A stretch of DNA of 64,000 bases. Origin: Symbiodinium microadriaticum (lineage: Eukaryota > Sar > Dinophyceae > Suessiales > Symbiodiniaceae). Under the pieces are notes generated by a model. It searched no databases, was not told the DNA's origin, and worked only from the letters and a program-made list of their open reading frames with translations. The stretch lies in NCBI GenBank assembly GCA_001939145.1, contig LSRX01000356.1:1-64000 (forward strand), read 5' to 3'. Shown piece by piece: positions 1-9,754 of this stretch; the stretch's first letter is position 1; the number at the start of each line of letters is the position of its first letter. A program made the position numbers and the translations under genes.

Positions 1-107
1 ATTTAGGGTTTAGGGGTTTAGGGGTTTAGGGGTTTAGGGGTTAGGGTTTGGGGTTTAGGCTTTAGGATTTAGGGTTTAGGGGTTTAGGGGTTAGGGTTTA
101 GGGTTTG
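1..107 (+). repeat. Telomere-like TTTAGGG array
   Basis: Degenerate head-to-tail units of TTTAGGG with extra G (TTTAGGGG) and missing-T variants. The variants mean it is not a pristine telomere end. It is the first of dozens of such arrays down to about base 54,060. Confidence 0.85.
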
Positions 108-143
108 GCAGGCCACACTGCCGCGAGCACATGGCCCAGCTGA

Positions 144-622
144 GAGCTGGCAAGATGTCTGCGTTCGTCCTCCGGACGGCGTGCGATTCATGCGGACGGA
201 GCTCCGTGCTGGCGAAGGTTGGCGCGAGGGCTCCGTGTGCCTGTGTTCGAAACCATTCATCAACGTAAAGACTTTAGCTCACGCTCCCCCGCAAGCCTCA
301 CGGATTCTCGCAGCTGACCGGAACCCAATGCATCGACAGGCATTGGCGAACGTTAAAGGAGCTTCTACCACGCCTGAAAGGTGGCATCAATCCGGAGATC
401 CGGAAAACGTGCTTCCAGTGGTGTTGGCGTTGCAATGTGAACCAAGACAATCCTCGTGCATTTTTGAAAGCTCTTCGAAATTCGAAAGGTTACCAAGGCG
501 TGATCTGCTGCTCTCTCTCAAGGAGTCTCGCATTGAGCCAGGCCATGGAGAAGTGCAAGGGATTGCAAGGTTTCTGGAGTTGGGTCGTTGACAGGGTTCG
601 AGAAAACCAACCCCCCAAATAA
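144..622 (+). pseudogene. Broken DDE transposase fragment (ISXO2/IS1595-like)
   Basis: Two overlapping open frames read as one decayed transposase C-terminal half. Frame 3 (144-317) gives a segment with HADGAPCWRRLA followed by ETIHQRKDF. This resembles the second catalytic Asp region and the VNHS-type block of ISXO2-like transposases. Frame 2 (278-622, stop at 620) continues with TQCIDRHWRTLKELLP and later CFQWCWRCNV, like the third catalytic block (N-T-x-x-I-E-x-x-W-x-x-LK) and the terminal W-x-WR-x-N. The shift lies between 278 and 317. The catalytic Glu position reads Asp (IDRHW). There is no start, no N-terminal zinc ribbon and no terminal inverted repeat. The family assignment rests on motif pattern only. 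Confidence 0.45.
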
Positions 623-1580
623 GCAGTTTACCCTGAAAAAAAGCTTGAACTGTGCACAAAAATGAATAGTTTAGGGTCTTCCGAAAATCCTTAAATTTCC
701 TGAAAATTGTGCCAAGACCCAAGAAACAAGCTCATTCACCCTCTTCGATGTAGCCAGGCGCCAGATGCGCGCGTAACCTAGTTTTGACCACACTTACCAA
801 GTCTTGATCCTTCCAGAAACCGTTAACCCTATGCCCTAAACCCCTATTCCCTTCCCCACTCCTCAGTAAGGCCCCAAATTCTATAAATCTTAAAGCCCCA
901 AGCCCTCAAACTTCGAACCACTCAGGCTACACCTATGCGGAACTTCTTGAGAAGTTCCCTAGTTGCCAGGCGCGAGATGTCCGCTCGGTGCTGAATTCTG
1001 AATAGGCGTAGGTGTAGGGTGGTTTAGGGTTTAGGGCTAGTTTTAGGGGGCTGGGGGCGCAGGGATTAAGAATGGGGTTTAGTGTTTAGGGCGTTTCGGG
1101 TTTTCGCAAGTCTTTCATTGTTGGATGTGTGGCTTTGGTGCTTGCGTCTCGACACCGGAAGGAGCACCGACTCACCAGCGCCCACGCTGCAAGCCCTGAC
1201 CGTATACATCCAACATCCTACGTAAACGCAGGACTGTAGCACCGTGTTGATTGTTGGGGATGACCTGTATAGGGTTATAAGACTTTGTGTTCTCGCATTG
1301 AAAGAGCATAAACAGACATTGTTAATTTTTCAGAGCTTTGAACGGTTTCTACAGATCTTCGATGGCTTATGACCATGGAATGTGGGGTGGAACATGGGCT
1401 GAAAATCCTCCTACTTTAGAGAACCGCCCATATGCTTAGGCCGATTTTTGGACGATTTAATATAGGGTCTCACAGAGGAGAACGTTTAGCACAACCGCCT
1501 CGTCATCCCAACATCGACCCCGAATCGCAGCAGCTACTGCGTTTGATGCCTTCTGTTCCTTGTGTAGTTTCCTAAATATA
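623..1580. other. Gene-free stretch with telomere-like motifs
   Basis: Holds scattered CCCTAAA units (830-910), a TTTAGGG array at 1012-1092, and a fragment of MITE family F (right end, about 1412-1438, with TTTAGAGAACCGCCCATA). I see no coding signal in the remainder. Confidence 0.6.
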
Positions 1581-1678
1581 ACCCTAAGGCCCTAAGGCCC
1601 TAAGGACTCATGTTTTGAGGGTTTGGGGCCCAAAGATCATACCATATGAGGCTTTTGGGCTGTTTTGAGCCTGAGGGC
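1581..1678 (-). mobile_element. MITE family N copy (inverted)
   Basis: The termini CCCTAAGGC and GCCTGAGGG are imperfect inverted repeats. The internal GGGCCCAAAGATCATACC matches, in reverse complement, the copies at 6059, 18289, 30452 and 53705. Confidence 0.6.
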
Positions 1679-2798
1679 AAAGGAGGCGCTCCAAGAATTG
1701 CGCAATGAAACTCCCTGGTGGGGGTACATGTGAACTGCTTAGGTAGTTATTTAGCTGAACGTTGCACAAGAATCTGCACCAAGGCCCCTTTGGGTTTAGG
1801 AATTGGGGTTTTAGGATTTAGGGTTGAGGGTTTAAAACCCTACGACTGAACCTTCGCTGTCCTAACATTTCAAAGACGATTTCAAGTTTTTTGGTGTCGC
1901 TGATTCGTAGCCATAATTGTTGTATCTCTTCTCTCCGAACTCACCCCTGGACTCTTTGGAGGTCAGCATCGGCAACCTGCTGGACTATGTGCCTGACATC
2001 AAGCCGCGCTTGTCAGCTGGCTGGAAATGTTTCTGCAGAAACCTCCAGCAGCGCGCATAGGTGCTTTGATTGGGTTCTAGCTCTAGGCCCCAGCCCTGAA
2101 CATCTTCCGGGATGGGAGCCAGAAGCCGCATAGACTCAGTTACATAGCGCTGTCCAAAGCCTGGGCCCTAAACCCCAAGTCCCTTAAATCCTAAACCACT
2201 ATGACTGACGTCATCGGCATGACGACTACTACCACAACCACTAAGAGTCAAGAATAGTGGAGTGGAGATGTGATACGCCACGTAGCCTAAACCCTAAACC
2301 AGCAGCCCCTTGACTCCAAACTCCAAATCCCACGATTTGCAGCTCGTTGCTCCCCTGGCACTGTAATGAGAGATCTTCAGACTTCCGCGCCCCGAAGTTT
2401 CCGTGCACTTAGGGTTTAGGGTTTAGGGGTTTTGCAAAAGTTGAGGTTACAAAACGGTTCTAGAAGGGCACCATGAGAGTTTTAAGAGGTTAGAAGGGTC
2501 CATGTAATTTCCTAAATTACATACTTTGGGCTTGGGGTACATGGAGCTTGAGGCGTAGGGTTGGACATAATCATTACGGGTTTAGGCTGTGGGGCTTCGC
2601 GCTTGGGCACATTCCTGAACTGATCGTTTGTTTGTTTTTAACTCCCTAAACTTAAAATTGTTCTTATATGGAATGGAATTCATGCATTTCTTGGTTGCAG
2701 GGCACTGGGCTATTTGGGTATTCTAGAAGCCTCGATGAACAGCAGAATTGCAGGGGCTGGTAGTTCCGAATCGGGTTGGGTTCAGAATCGGGTTGGGG
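1679..2798. other. Gene-free stretch; one short exon-like frame
   Basis: Telomere-like motifs at 1790-1840, 2160-2200, 2285-2300 and 2408-2432. A 47-codon open frame at 1917-2060 (contains VSIGNLLDYVPDIKPRLSAG) has non-repetitive, coding-like composition. It has no start codon and no family I can name, so it is not called as a gene. Confidence 0.4.
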
Positions 2799-2893
2799 TC
2801 TCCATTGTAGTTCCTTTTTGGGGGTTAACAAGTTCTACACAAAGGATCCAAAAAGGTAGCCCCAAAAAGGAACTACAATGGTGACTATAGGTA
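2799..2893 (+). mobile_element. MITE family A copy, left end eroded
   Basis: The inverted termini TCTCCATTGTAGTTCC and GGAACTACAATGGTGAC surround a core with GGATCC. The left outer bases (CCTATAG) are replaced by GGTTGGGG, and the right end keeps CTATAGGTA. Confidence 0.75.
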
Positions 2894-3691
2894 AGGATTA
2901 TATATAGAGTCTAGGGAGCAGTGAGACGAGGTGGGGTTTAAGGCACCTGCAAGCGTTGACTGTCTCAGTAGGGTCCAGGGTTCACTAAAGTCGGAGTCCA
3001 AGGGTTTAGGTGTTTAGGGTTTAGGGTTTAGTGTTTAGGGTTTAGGGTTTAGGGTTTGGATATACCCTCCCATGTCCTTGTTAAGAGATCCAGAAGTAGG
3101 GTTTAAAAGGGTCCGAACTTAAAGCTCCAAACCTTAAAACCCCCAACCCCAACACCATACAGCCCTTGAATGAAGCCCTTACTATAGTAAGACCCTTGAA
3201 CACGCAAAAGAAAACCCTCGAACACTTGTCCCGAACCCTACCCCAAAGCCTAAACCGCCAACCCCAAACCCTAAACCCGAAACCCCAAACCCTGAACCCC
3301 AAACCCTAAATCCATTGTTTCCTGTCGAGTGTTTTTGGAGGATGCAGGGTCTCCTCGAACCACGAAACCTGGAGACAAGAGACTAGGGGTCTACTTTTTA
3401 AGGTCTTAGAGTCTTAGGGAGTATCGGACTTTTTGGGATTTTGGGGGTTAGGGTCTTAGGGTCTTAGGGCTTTTAAGGGGTTTAGGGCCTAGGGTGTGGT
3501 GATTGGGGATTCAGTTTTCCCTTAAACGAACCCTCAAAACTCAAAGCCCTGAACCATCTTAAACCCAAAGGGCTGGCTCACCCGCGTCCCCTACGTGGAA
3601 GCCTTCGCAGGTATTCGATCGCTTCGTCCTCGCGAATCTCAGCTCACAGTGGCACCAGGGGATTAGGGTTTACCTGGGACTCTAATTGCCT
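2894..3691. other. Gene-free stretch dominated by telomere-like arrays
   Basis: G-strand array at 3001-3060 faces a C-strand array at 3232-3312. More TTAGGG variants (TCTTAGGG) lie at 3390-3500. Bases 3560-3660 are non-repetitive with no recognisable product. Confidence 0.6.
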
Positions 3692-3767
3692 GCAGTTTTT
3701 TATGGGTTCTACCTGCTAATTAAAGGGTAATGGCTGCTAAACTGTAGGTAACGAGAGTTACCGGTAG
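3692..3767 (+). repeat. Dispersed repeat family Q
   Basis: About 76 bp that recurs in reverse complement at 45403-45478 with roughly 90% identity by eye. It contains the hairpin GGTAACGAGAGTTACC near 3747. Confidence 0.6.
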
Positions 3768-3910
3768 GGTTCGTCGGCACGAGGCCGTTAGTCCTACCTA
3801 AGCGGTTTAGGGTTTATAGGGTTGGACCCACCCAGAAGTAAGGACATACTGGCCCAACACCTTGAAACGGCTCTTCCCAGTACGTAGTCCAACCTACACC
3901 CCCAAAATAG

Positions 3911-4019
3911 CCCAAAGGCTCCATGTACCCATATAGTATATACTTAGGCCTTAAAGGGGTTCCTATGTAGGTACATTAGGGTCTAAGTATATACTATATG
4001 GGTACATGGAGCCCTTGGG
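3911..4019 (+). mobile_element. MITE family C copy
   Basis: Long inverted termini CCCAAAGGCTCCATGTACCC and its near-complement. The flanks on both sides are TAG, giving a 3-bp target duplication. Confidence 0.85.
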
Positions 4020-4096
4020 TAGGTAAACACGATGCCCAGCTCTTGGAGCTAGGTTCCCCAAACCATAAAAAAGGATCGTCTTTGGGAATCCAGTTC

Positions 4097-4202
4097 CCCA
4101 AAGGCTCCATGTACCCACATAGTATATACTTAGACCCAAAGTACCTGAGGATCCCCTTTTAAGGCCTCTGTATATGCTATATGGGTACATGGAGCCTTTG
4201 GG
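4097..4202 (+). mobile_element. MITE family C copy
   Basis: Second C copy, 77 bases after the first. TTC precedes the left terminus and follows the right one, a 3-bp duplication. The internal spacer runs in the opposite sense relative to its neighbour. Confidence 0.8.
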
Positions 4203-4420
4203 TTCCAGAATCGTAGTTTATCTGGAGGAATGTAAGGCCGGGAACGCTTTTGTGCTCTGAACTGAGGCCTCCGTGGCGACGATGTCTGCCACCTGTGCAT
4301 CATCAGGAATGACTGGGCTGCGGCGAGTGGGAGGCTGTCTTTGTGGGTTCTTGTGAACTCACTTCGATTTTCTCAGTTACTATAAGTACTACTCTGATCA
4401 TCAATATGAGTACTGCGATT

Positions 4421-4530
4421 ACCCTAAGGGTCCATGTAGCCAAATAGTACATATTTTGGCCCCAAAGTACCTATGCAGGACTACTTTAAGGCCAAGGTAT
4501 ATACTATTTCGGTACATGAACGCTTAGGGT
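4421..4530 (+). mobile_element. MITE family D copy
   Basis: Left CCCTAAGGGTCCATGTAGCC, right end decayed (GCTTAGGGT). Flanks TTA and TGA suggest a mutated 3-bp duplication. D and C share the CCATGTACCC block and a GTATATAC stem but differ at the outermost bases. Confidence 0.75.
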
Positions 4531-4680
4531 GAATTATGGTCAGTGTTCATTCATGAGCTCTTCTTTTCTTGATCCTTAGAGGTCCCTGGAGCGTCGCTAA
4601 GCTCCTGGCCCTAACCGCTTCAAGGTGTCCGCGCCAGGACCGACACTCCCAGAGCCCTTATCACCCGGGGGACTGGCTAC

Positions 4681-4802
4681 TATAGGGGCCTGAATAGCTA
4701 CCAATACGGTTTTGGGAGTTCCTTCTTATTGCTATTATAGCTTTGTATTATGGCTTTTATATACCCCAAAACCCTAGTTATTCTAATTATTCAGGCCCCT
4801 AT
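4681..4802 (+). mobile_element. MITE family K copy
   Basis: The termini TATAGGGGCCTGAATA and ATTCAGGCCCCTATA are inverted, and the centre is AT-rich (TATTGCTATTATAGC). This is the uninterrupted reference for the nested copy at 33834. Confidence 0.8.
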
Positions 4803-4944
4803 ATGTATCACCGGAGGGACTGACTAAGCAGTTCGCAGGTGGAGCTACAGGTACAGAAAGCACACCCCCCCCCGACTAGGGCACTTAAAACCCCGCTTAT
4901 GGCTCCCTTCTAACGCTATCCTCCACGCAATCCCAGCCCGAGTC

Positions 4945-5076
4945 CAAGTAAACCCTGAACCCTAGAACCTGAAGCCCCAGCAATCCCTAAACATTAAACC
5001 CTAAACCCTACCCAAAGCCTTAACCCCAAACCCTAAACTCAACTAATCCCTGCACCCTAAACCCTGCGGATGCCCT
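4945..5076 (-). repeat. Telomere-like CCCTAAA array
   Basis: C-strand units with many substitutions (CCCTGAACCCTAGAACC and similar). Confidence 0.75.
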
Positions 5077-5644
5077 AACCCTGCGGATGCGCATCCCGTT
5101 GCAGGCAGCTTACCGGTCTGTCCACCCGATGGCTCAGCGAAGACATGCATCCCGAAAAGGACGCCGCGTAAGGGAACCATAGCATAGGAAGCTTAATAAT
5201 ATGTTGTTGTTTAAGGATTGTTGATTAGGGTTCCTTGTTAAGTTTAAGAAAGGGGTTACATAATACAAACAAAACTCCCTCAAATGCGTGCATTCCAGGG
5301 CTCTTTTAGCGCTAGTGTGTTTTGGGGTCCTTTGCGGAGGCTGTTTATTGCCTCTGTCGGTACTAATCGGCTTCCATGGGCTAAAGGGCCTGGATTGGGG
5401 CTTGCGGTTCAGAGTCGGAGAATTGTCAGGGTTTGGTGGTTGGCCAAGTCTCCCAGGGTTTTGTCCCGTAGCCCAAGACTACAACTTAGTGGTTTACAAC
5501 CCCAGAGCTGTAGGACACGACCCTTGGAATAAACCTACACCCTCAACCCGCCTAAACCCGAAACCGTATACACTCTGAAGGAGTAGGTTTAGGAATCCAC
5601 AGGCAAGCTTTACGCCGGATTCCTTGATTCCTTGCCCCCCAATG
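5077..5644. other. Gene-free stretch
   Basis: Mostly non-repetitive sequence. Two overlapping frames of 80-100 codons at 5284-5578 have no recognisable domain, and their composition follows degenerate GGGTTT motifs, so I do not call a gene. Confidence 0.45.
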
Positions 5645-5795
5645 TTTCGACAACCCAAAACCCTAAACCCCCCTAAACCCTAAACCGCCCTGAACCCAAA
5701 ACCCCCCTAAAACCCTAAACCGCCCTAAACCCTAAACACCCCTAAACCCTAAACCGCCCTATAAACCCCCCCTAAAACCTATAAACCCTATTCTT
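5645..5795 (-). repeat. Telomere-like array with CCGCCCTAAACC higher-order unit
   Basis: CCCTAAA units are punctuated every 20-40 bases by CCGCCCT or ACCCCCCT, giving an irregular higher-order repeat. Confidence 0.75.
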
Positions 5796-5879
5796 GGGGC
5801 AGCGAAGGCTTGCTATCCTCCCTCAACAGGACTTTGGGCTTCGGGCGCCTTGAGAGTTAGGGGGTTTAGGTTACGTCTC

Positions 5880-6057
5880 TACCTTAGGGTCCCTCTTCAT
5901 GGCTAGGGTTCAGGGGTTTAGGGTTTAGGGTTCAGGGTCCCTCTCCATGGCTAGGGTTCAGGGTTTAGGGTTTGGGGTTTAGGGTTTAGGGTTTAGGGTT
6001 CAGGGAGAGTTTAGGGTTTTGCAGTTTAGGGTTTCGGGTTTCGGGATTAGGCGGGTT
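5880..6057 (+). repeat. Telomere-like TTTAGGG array with embedded 50-bp duplication
   Basis: The block CATGGCTAGGGTTCAGGG occurs at about 5899 and again at about 5946 inside TTTAGGG units, so the array has grown partly by segmental duplication. Confidence 0.75.
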
Positions 6058-6058
6058 T

Positions 6059-6149
6059 ACCCTAAGGCTTAAAAATAGCCCGAAAGCCTCATATGGTATG
6101 GTCTTTGGGCCCGAAAGCCTTAAAATATGAGTCCTTAGAGCCTTAGGGT
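6059..6149 (+). mobile_element. MITE family N copy
   Basis: The termini CCCTAAGGCTTAAAA and GAGCCTTAGGG are inverted. The interior contains CCTCATATGGTATGGTC and TTTGGGCCCGAAAG, matching the other N copies. Confidence 0.7.
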
Positions 6150-6232
6150 TAGGGTTGGAGAACTGCTACAGTTGCCCCCGGGGCCTGCAGCATACTTGGA
6201 GGGGCTTCGCGTTGGCTCTCTAAGGTTGAAAC

Positions 6233-6348
6233 TATGGGCCCCTAGTATGGGCCCTTAACCCTGGGATCCTTATACACCTACTATGTACCCCATATTAATT
6301 CTTTAAGGGTCCCTAGAAAGGGGTAAGGGTCCACATTAGGGGCCCATA
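6233..6348 (+). mobile_element. Inverted-repeat element P
   Basis: The ends TATGGGCCCCTAGTATGG and AGGGGCCCATA are inverted around an AT-rich centre. It is the only copy in the window. Confidence 0.6.
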
Positions 6349-6965
6349 CTTCACCTAGATCCTCCCTGTTTCGCTTGCTTTTACCGCGGGGACTCTTCGT
6401 TGTTTCGGGCTTTGGGGCTGAGGAGTGGGATTCGGGCCTGCAGGGCGTGGAGTTCTTAAGGGATCTGCTTTTTGGCAGCCGCTTTTAGGGAGTAGCCTGG
6501 AATCCCTCACCCTCACCCACATCCCTAACACTGCCCTAAAACGCTAAACGCCAACTCCAAGAAACTCAAACCTGTCTTCTAAGCTAAAAGCTCTTCCAGG
6601 AAGCACTTCCGGTCCGCGCCTGCGTGCACCCCTCTGCGGCGCTTCGACGAAAATGGAGACCCCAAACCCTAAACCCTAAAGCCCCTAAACCCTAAACCTT
6701 AGGCCTTCGGGATCTGAGGTCCGCGGATTCGAAGACTGTAGAGACCAAGCGAGTCCTGCGGTTGCGATCCCATAAAATCCTAAACCCTATAAACCCTAAA
6801 CCCCAAAACCCTTGTATAGGATAAGTAGTTACGATACTTTGGGAGAATTCAAGAGTCATCTCGTCCTGAAGGGCTCTATGCACTTATACTGGGGCGGATA
6901 CTAGCACCACTTGTTGCGACCTCGGAACCCTAAGCCCACGGCAAACCCTAAATCCTGATACTATG
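6349..6965. other. Gene-free stretch
   Basis: Non-repetitive to 6658, then C-strand telomere-like motifs (6659-6700, 6775-6815) and isolated CCCTAAA units. No gene seen. Confidence 0.5.
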
Positions 6966-7204
6966 CCCGAAGGGTCCATGTACCCAAACAGCATATACTT
7001 TGGGCCCAGAGTACTTAAATAGAGACTAAACCCTAAACCCCAAAAAACCCTAAACCCTAAACCCTAAATAAACTCCAAACAAACCCTATAAACCCTAAAC
7101 CCTAACCTCCCAAAAAACCCTATAAACCCTAAACTCTAAACCAAAAAAACCCTAAACCCTAAGGGCCCCAAGTATAGACTACTTGGGCACATGGACCCTC
7201 AGGG
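6966..7204 (+). mobile_element. MITE family D copy split by a telomere-like array
   Basis: Left terminus CCCGAAGGGTCCATGTACCC, right terminus GGGCACATGGACCCTCAGGG. ATG flanks both sides as a 3-bp duplication. The normal ~30-base centre is replaced by about 150 bases of CCCTAAA-type units (7020-7168), so the element is more than twice its usual length. Confidence 0.8.
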
Positions 7205-7431
7205 ATGGGAAGCCTTGAACAGGGAAAGCTCGACCACGGAGGCCCCCATCGCCACTGCTTCGACCCCGAACCATCCTAGTGAGGCTTTAGGGTTTAGGCT
7301 TTAAGTCTTTAGGGTTTTAGGCTTTAGGGTTTTAGGTTTTAGGCTTTAGGGTTTTAGGGTTTAGGGTTTTAGGGTTCAGGGTTTAGGCTTTGGGGTTTTA
7401 GGCTTTAGGGTTTTAGGCTTTAGGGTTTTAG
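6978..7431 (+). repeat. 454-bp exact duplication, copy 1
   Basis: Identical by eye to 7433-7886 with a single N between them (offset 455). The ends match exactly at the N, which suggests a mis-joined contig overlap rather than a biological duplication. Confidence 0.8.
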
Positions 7432-7432
7432 N
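7432..7432. other. Single-N assembly gap
   Basis: A lone N sits precisely at the boundary of the 454-bp duplicated blocks. Confidence 0.8.
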
Positions 7433-7886
7433 ATGTACCCAAACAGCATATACTTTGGGCCCAGAGTACTTAAATAGAGACTAAACCCTAAACCCCAAAA
7501 AACCCTAAACCCTAAACCCTAAATAAACTCCAAACAAACCCTATAAACCCTAAACCCTAACCTCCCAAAAAACCCTATAAACCCTAAACTCTAAACCAAA
7601 AAAACCCTAAACCCTAAGGGCCCCAAGTATAGACTACTTGGGCACATGGACCCTCAGGGATGGGAAGCCTTGAACAGGGAAAGCTCGACCACGGAGGCCC
7701 CCATCGCCACTGCTTCGACCCCGAACCATCCTAGTGAGGCTTTAGGGTTTAGGCTTTAAGTCTTTAGGGTTTTAGGCTTTAGGGTTTTAGGTTTTAGGCT
7801 TTAGGGTTTTAGGGTTTAGGGTTTTAGGGTTCAGGGTTTAGGCTTTGGGGTTTTAGGCTTTAGGGTTTTAGGCTTTAGGGTTTTAG
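7433..7886 (+). repeat. 454-bp exact duplication, copy 2
   Basis: Repeats the D element from its twelfth or so base, the telomere-like arrays and the intervening 60-base unique segment. A second D right terminus therefore ends at 7659 without a left terminus. Confidence 0.8.
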
Positions 7887-7905
7887 GGTTTAGGGTTTAG
7901 GGTTG
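7739..7905 (+). repeat. Telomere-like array of TTTTAGGC/TTTAGGG type
   Basis: Alternating GGCTTTAGGGTTTTA units, the same variant as at 7265-7431. The last 19 bases (7887-7905) lie outside the duplicated block. Confidence 0.75.
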
Positions 7906-8091
7906 AGTGCTCGGTTTAGATCGGTTTGGGGCTTAAGGGCAAAAGCCCCACAAAGCGGAACATGGGCCAACCACAGGACCTTCATAAACTGTAGATCATA
8001 GTTGTATCTCATATAATGTAGATCATAGCTGTACCTTTTGCTTGAAAGATGTGTCTTTTTTATATATCGAGTATAGTTGTGCCGTCTCTAA

Positions 8092-8237
8092 CCCAAAGGG
8101 TCCTAGGTACTGTTTTGGGGGATACTTTCCCAAATCATAACAACACTTCCTAACATAGAAGCCCTACATTCTACGATACCCTAGACCCAAACCCTAAACC
8201 CCTAAACCCTAAACCCAGGTACTTTGGACCCTTTGGG
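8092..8237 (+). mobile_element. MITE family E copy with telomere-like insert
   Basis: The termini CCCAAAGGGTCCTAGGTAC and GGACCCTTTGGG are flanked by TAA on both sides. About 38 bases of CCCTAAA-type sequence (8179-8217) interrupt the position where the 11739 copy reads TATAGGTAC. Confidence 0.85.
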
Positions 8238-8358
8238 TAACAGAAACGGCCCTAAGAAGTGCTTAATGGGCCGTCGAAGACCTGGACTCCGGGCGGCTTC
8301 CGTGGGGAAATGACTCGACTGCCAAGCTCCTAACTCCTCAAAAAATCCTAAGACTCTA

Positions 8359-8467
8359 CCCAAAGGCTCCATGTACCCATATAGTATATACCTAGACCCT
8401 AAAGTACCTACATAGGAACCCCTTTAAGGCCTAAGTATATACCATATGGGTACATGGAGCCTTTGGG
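8359..8467 (-). mobile_element. MITE family C copy
   Basis: Full-length, with CTA immediately before and after (3-bp duplication). The interior (CTAGACCCTAAAGTACC) lies in reverse relative to the 3911 copy. Confidence 0.85.
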
Positions 8468-8469
8468 CT

Positions 8470-8552
8470 AACTCCTACAACCCTAAATCCGAAAACCCTA
8501 AACCCGAAAACCCTAAACCCGAAAACCCTAAAACCCTAAACCCTAAACCCGC
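8470..8552 (-). repeat. Telomere-like array with CCCTAAACCCGAAAA unit
   Basis: A 15-base variant unit is repeated three to four times and then reverts to plain CCCTAAA. A 62-codon frame across it (N-P-K-P-E repeats) is a translation of the repeat, not a gene. Confidence 0.75.
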
Positions 8553-8969
8553 AACCCCTACATCGCCGGTGCCACCATCATATTCACTTCATCTTCATTG
8601 TCACCTTCATCCTCAGCCGTGCAGTCGTCGTTAAAGCCATCATCCTCTTAGGGGCTGAGTAGGTAACCTTTAACCTGTTGGGGCTTCTAATAGCCTATTA
8701 TAATTTAAAAGGTTAACCTAAACCTTAAACCGTAAGAGTGCAAGCTCCCATGCAGGTCACTTTGCCCGAGAAGCACACCACTCCAATGGTGGCTTGTCTT
8801 CCTTGCTTGGCTGTGAGGGTGTAGTTCCTAGGCCCAGACCCTAAACCCTAAACCCCTAAACCCTAAACCCCCCTTCAATCCTGAACCCCAGACCGTTTCC
8901 TCAGAGGCTTTGAGATTTCGGTGGTCGCGGTGCAGTCTTGGATTCGCCTGAAGACTCCCTCACCTAAGG
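8553..8969. other. Gene-free stretch
   Basis: Contains an imperfect inverted repeat (GGTAACCTTTAACC at about 8661 against AAAAGGTTAACC at about 8708) and a short CCCTAAA array at 8836-8870. The rest is unremarkable. Confidence 0.5.
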
Positions 8970-9171
8970 TAGGAGCCTGATTAAGAGACCCTGGGTCTTT
9001 ATTAGGGTTCTTAAAATGAATCCCAGTATATTGGAGTTATACCTATAGTCTCCTTTGTAGTTCCTTTTTTGGGTTACCTTTTGGGTTCCATACTATAAAA
9101 TTGGTTAAGCCAAAAAAAGGAACTACAATGGAGACTGTAGGTAGGGCCAGGGTTGGTTAATCAGGTTCCTA
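8970..9171 (+). mobile_element. MITE family T copy carrying a nested family A element
   Basis: The outer termini TAGGAGCCTGATTAAG and TTAATCAGGTTCCTA form the host element. Its interior is interrupted by a complete A element at 9040-9143. A second, uninterrupted T copy lies at 10209-10300. Confidence 0.7.
9040..9143 (+). mobile_element. MITE family A copy (nested in T)
   Basis: TA, then CCTATAGTCTCCTTTGTAG, to GGAGACTGTAGG, then TA. The TA dinucleotides are the likely target duplication. The centre contains TTGGTTAAGCC. Confidence 0.85.
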
Positions 9172-9754
9172 CACTAGCCCCCTGCTTGTGAAGCCTCCCA
9201 AACCTGGCCCACGAAAGCGGGCTTATGTAGCAGACAAAACTCATACGGTCTCTCCCTAAACCCTTAAAGCCCTAAGCCCAAAACAATTTACGAGCCCAAT
9301 AGGTAGACTTTAAACTTTTTTGGTAGATCAAAGCCCTACTAAAAGAGCAGTTTAAGCTTTTTTGGGCCAGGGTACTGGGCAGCTAAGACAACAAGCCTAA
9401 ACCGCATGCAGTTACTCAGGATCCTGGGTCTTATACAGGAGGCTCCGGAAGTGTACCCGAACTCACTTTTCATTTTGACCCAAAGGCTGTAGACCCGTGA
9501 AAACCGTCGAAGCTTGACACGCTATAAACTATAAACAAGTGCTTGAAGCACTAAACCATGAAACCCTACACTCGTGAATCCTCCTGCAGCGGTATTGGAG
9601 CCCTGTAAACCCCGAGCCCCTAATCCCCATCTAAGTCCTGAGAAACGGGGTAAGAAGCCTAAACCCCAAACCCTAAACCCCAAACTTTAAACGGCAATCC
9701 CAGCAACCGAGGTGATGGTGGCCCTGGGTACCGGCATTGCGCCCATGCGAGCTT
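9172..9754. other. Gene-free stretch
   Basis: Non-repetitive apart from CCCTAAA-like motifs at 9252-9280 and 9655-9690. No gene recognised. Confidence 0.5.

Noticed and set aside
1-107. True chromosome end
   Set aside because: Units are degenerate, and the same arrays recur in both orientations throughout 54 kb. The position at base 1 is only the window edge.
6966-7204. Hairpin MITEs as tRNA or other structured RNA genes
   Set aside because: No cloverleaf, anticodon arm or invariant TTC-type box is present. Target duplications and dispersed copies fit transposable elements.
8446-8634. Frame with tandem N-P-K-P-E peptides
   Set aside because: It is a direct translation of CCCTAAACCCGAAAA repeats. 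Similar L-N-P-K-P or G-F-R-V frames (3081-3302, 29495-29740, 41012-41215) have the same origin.
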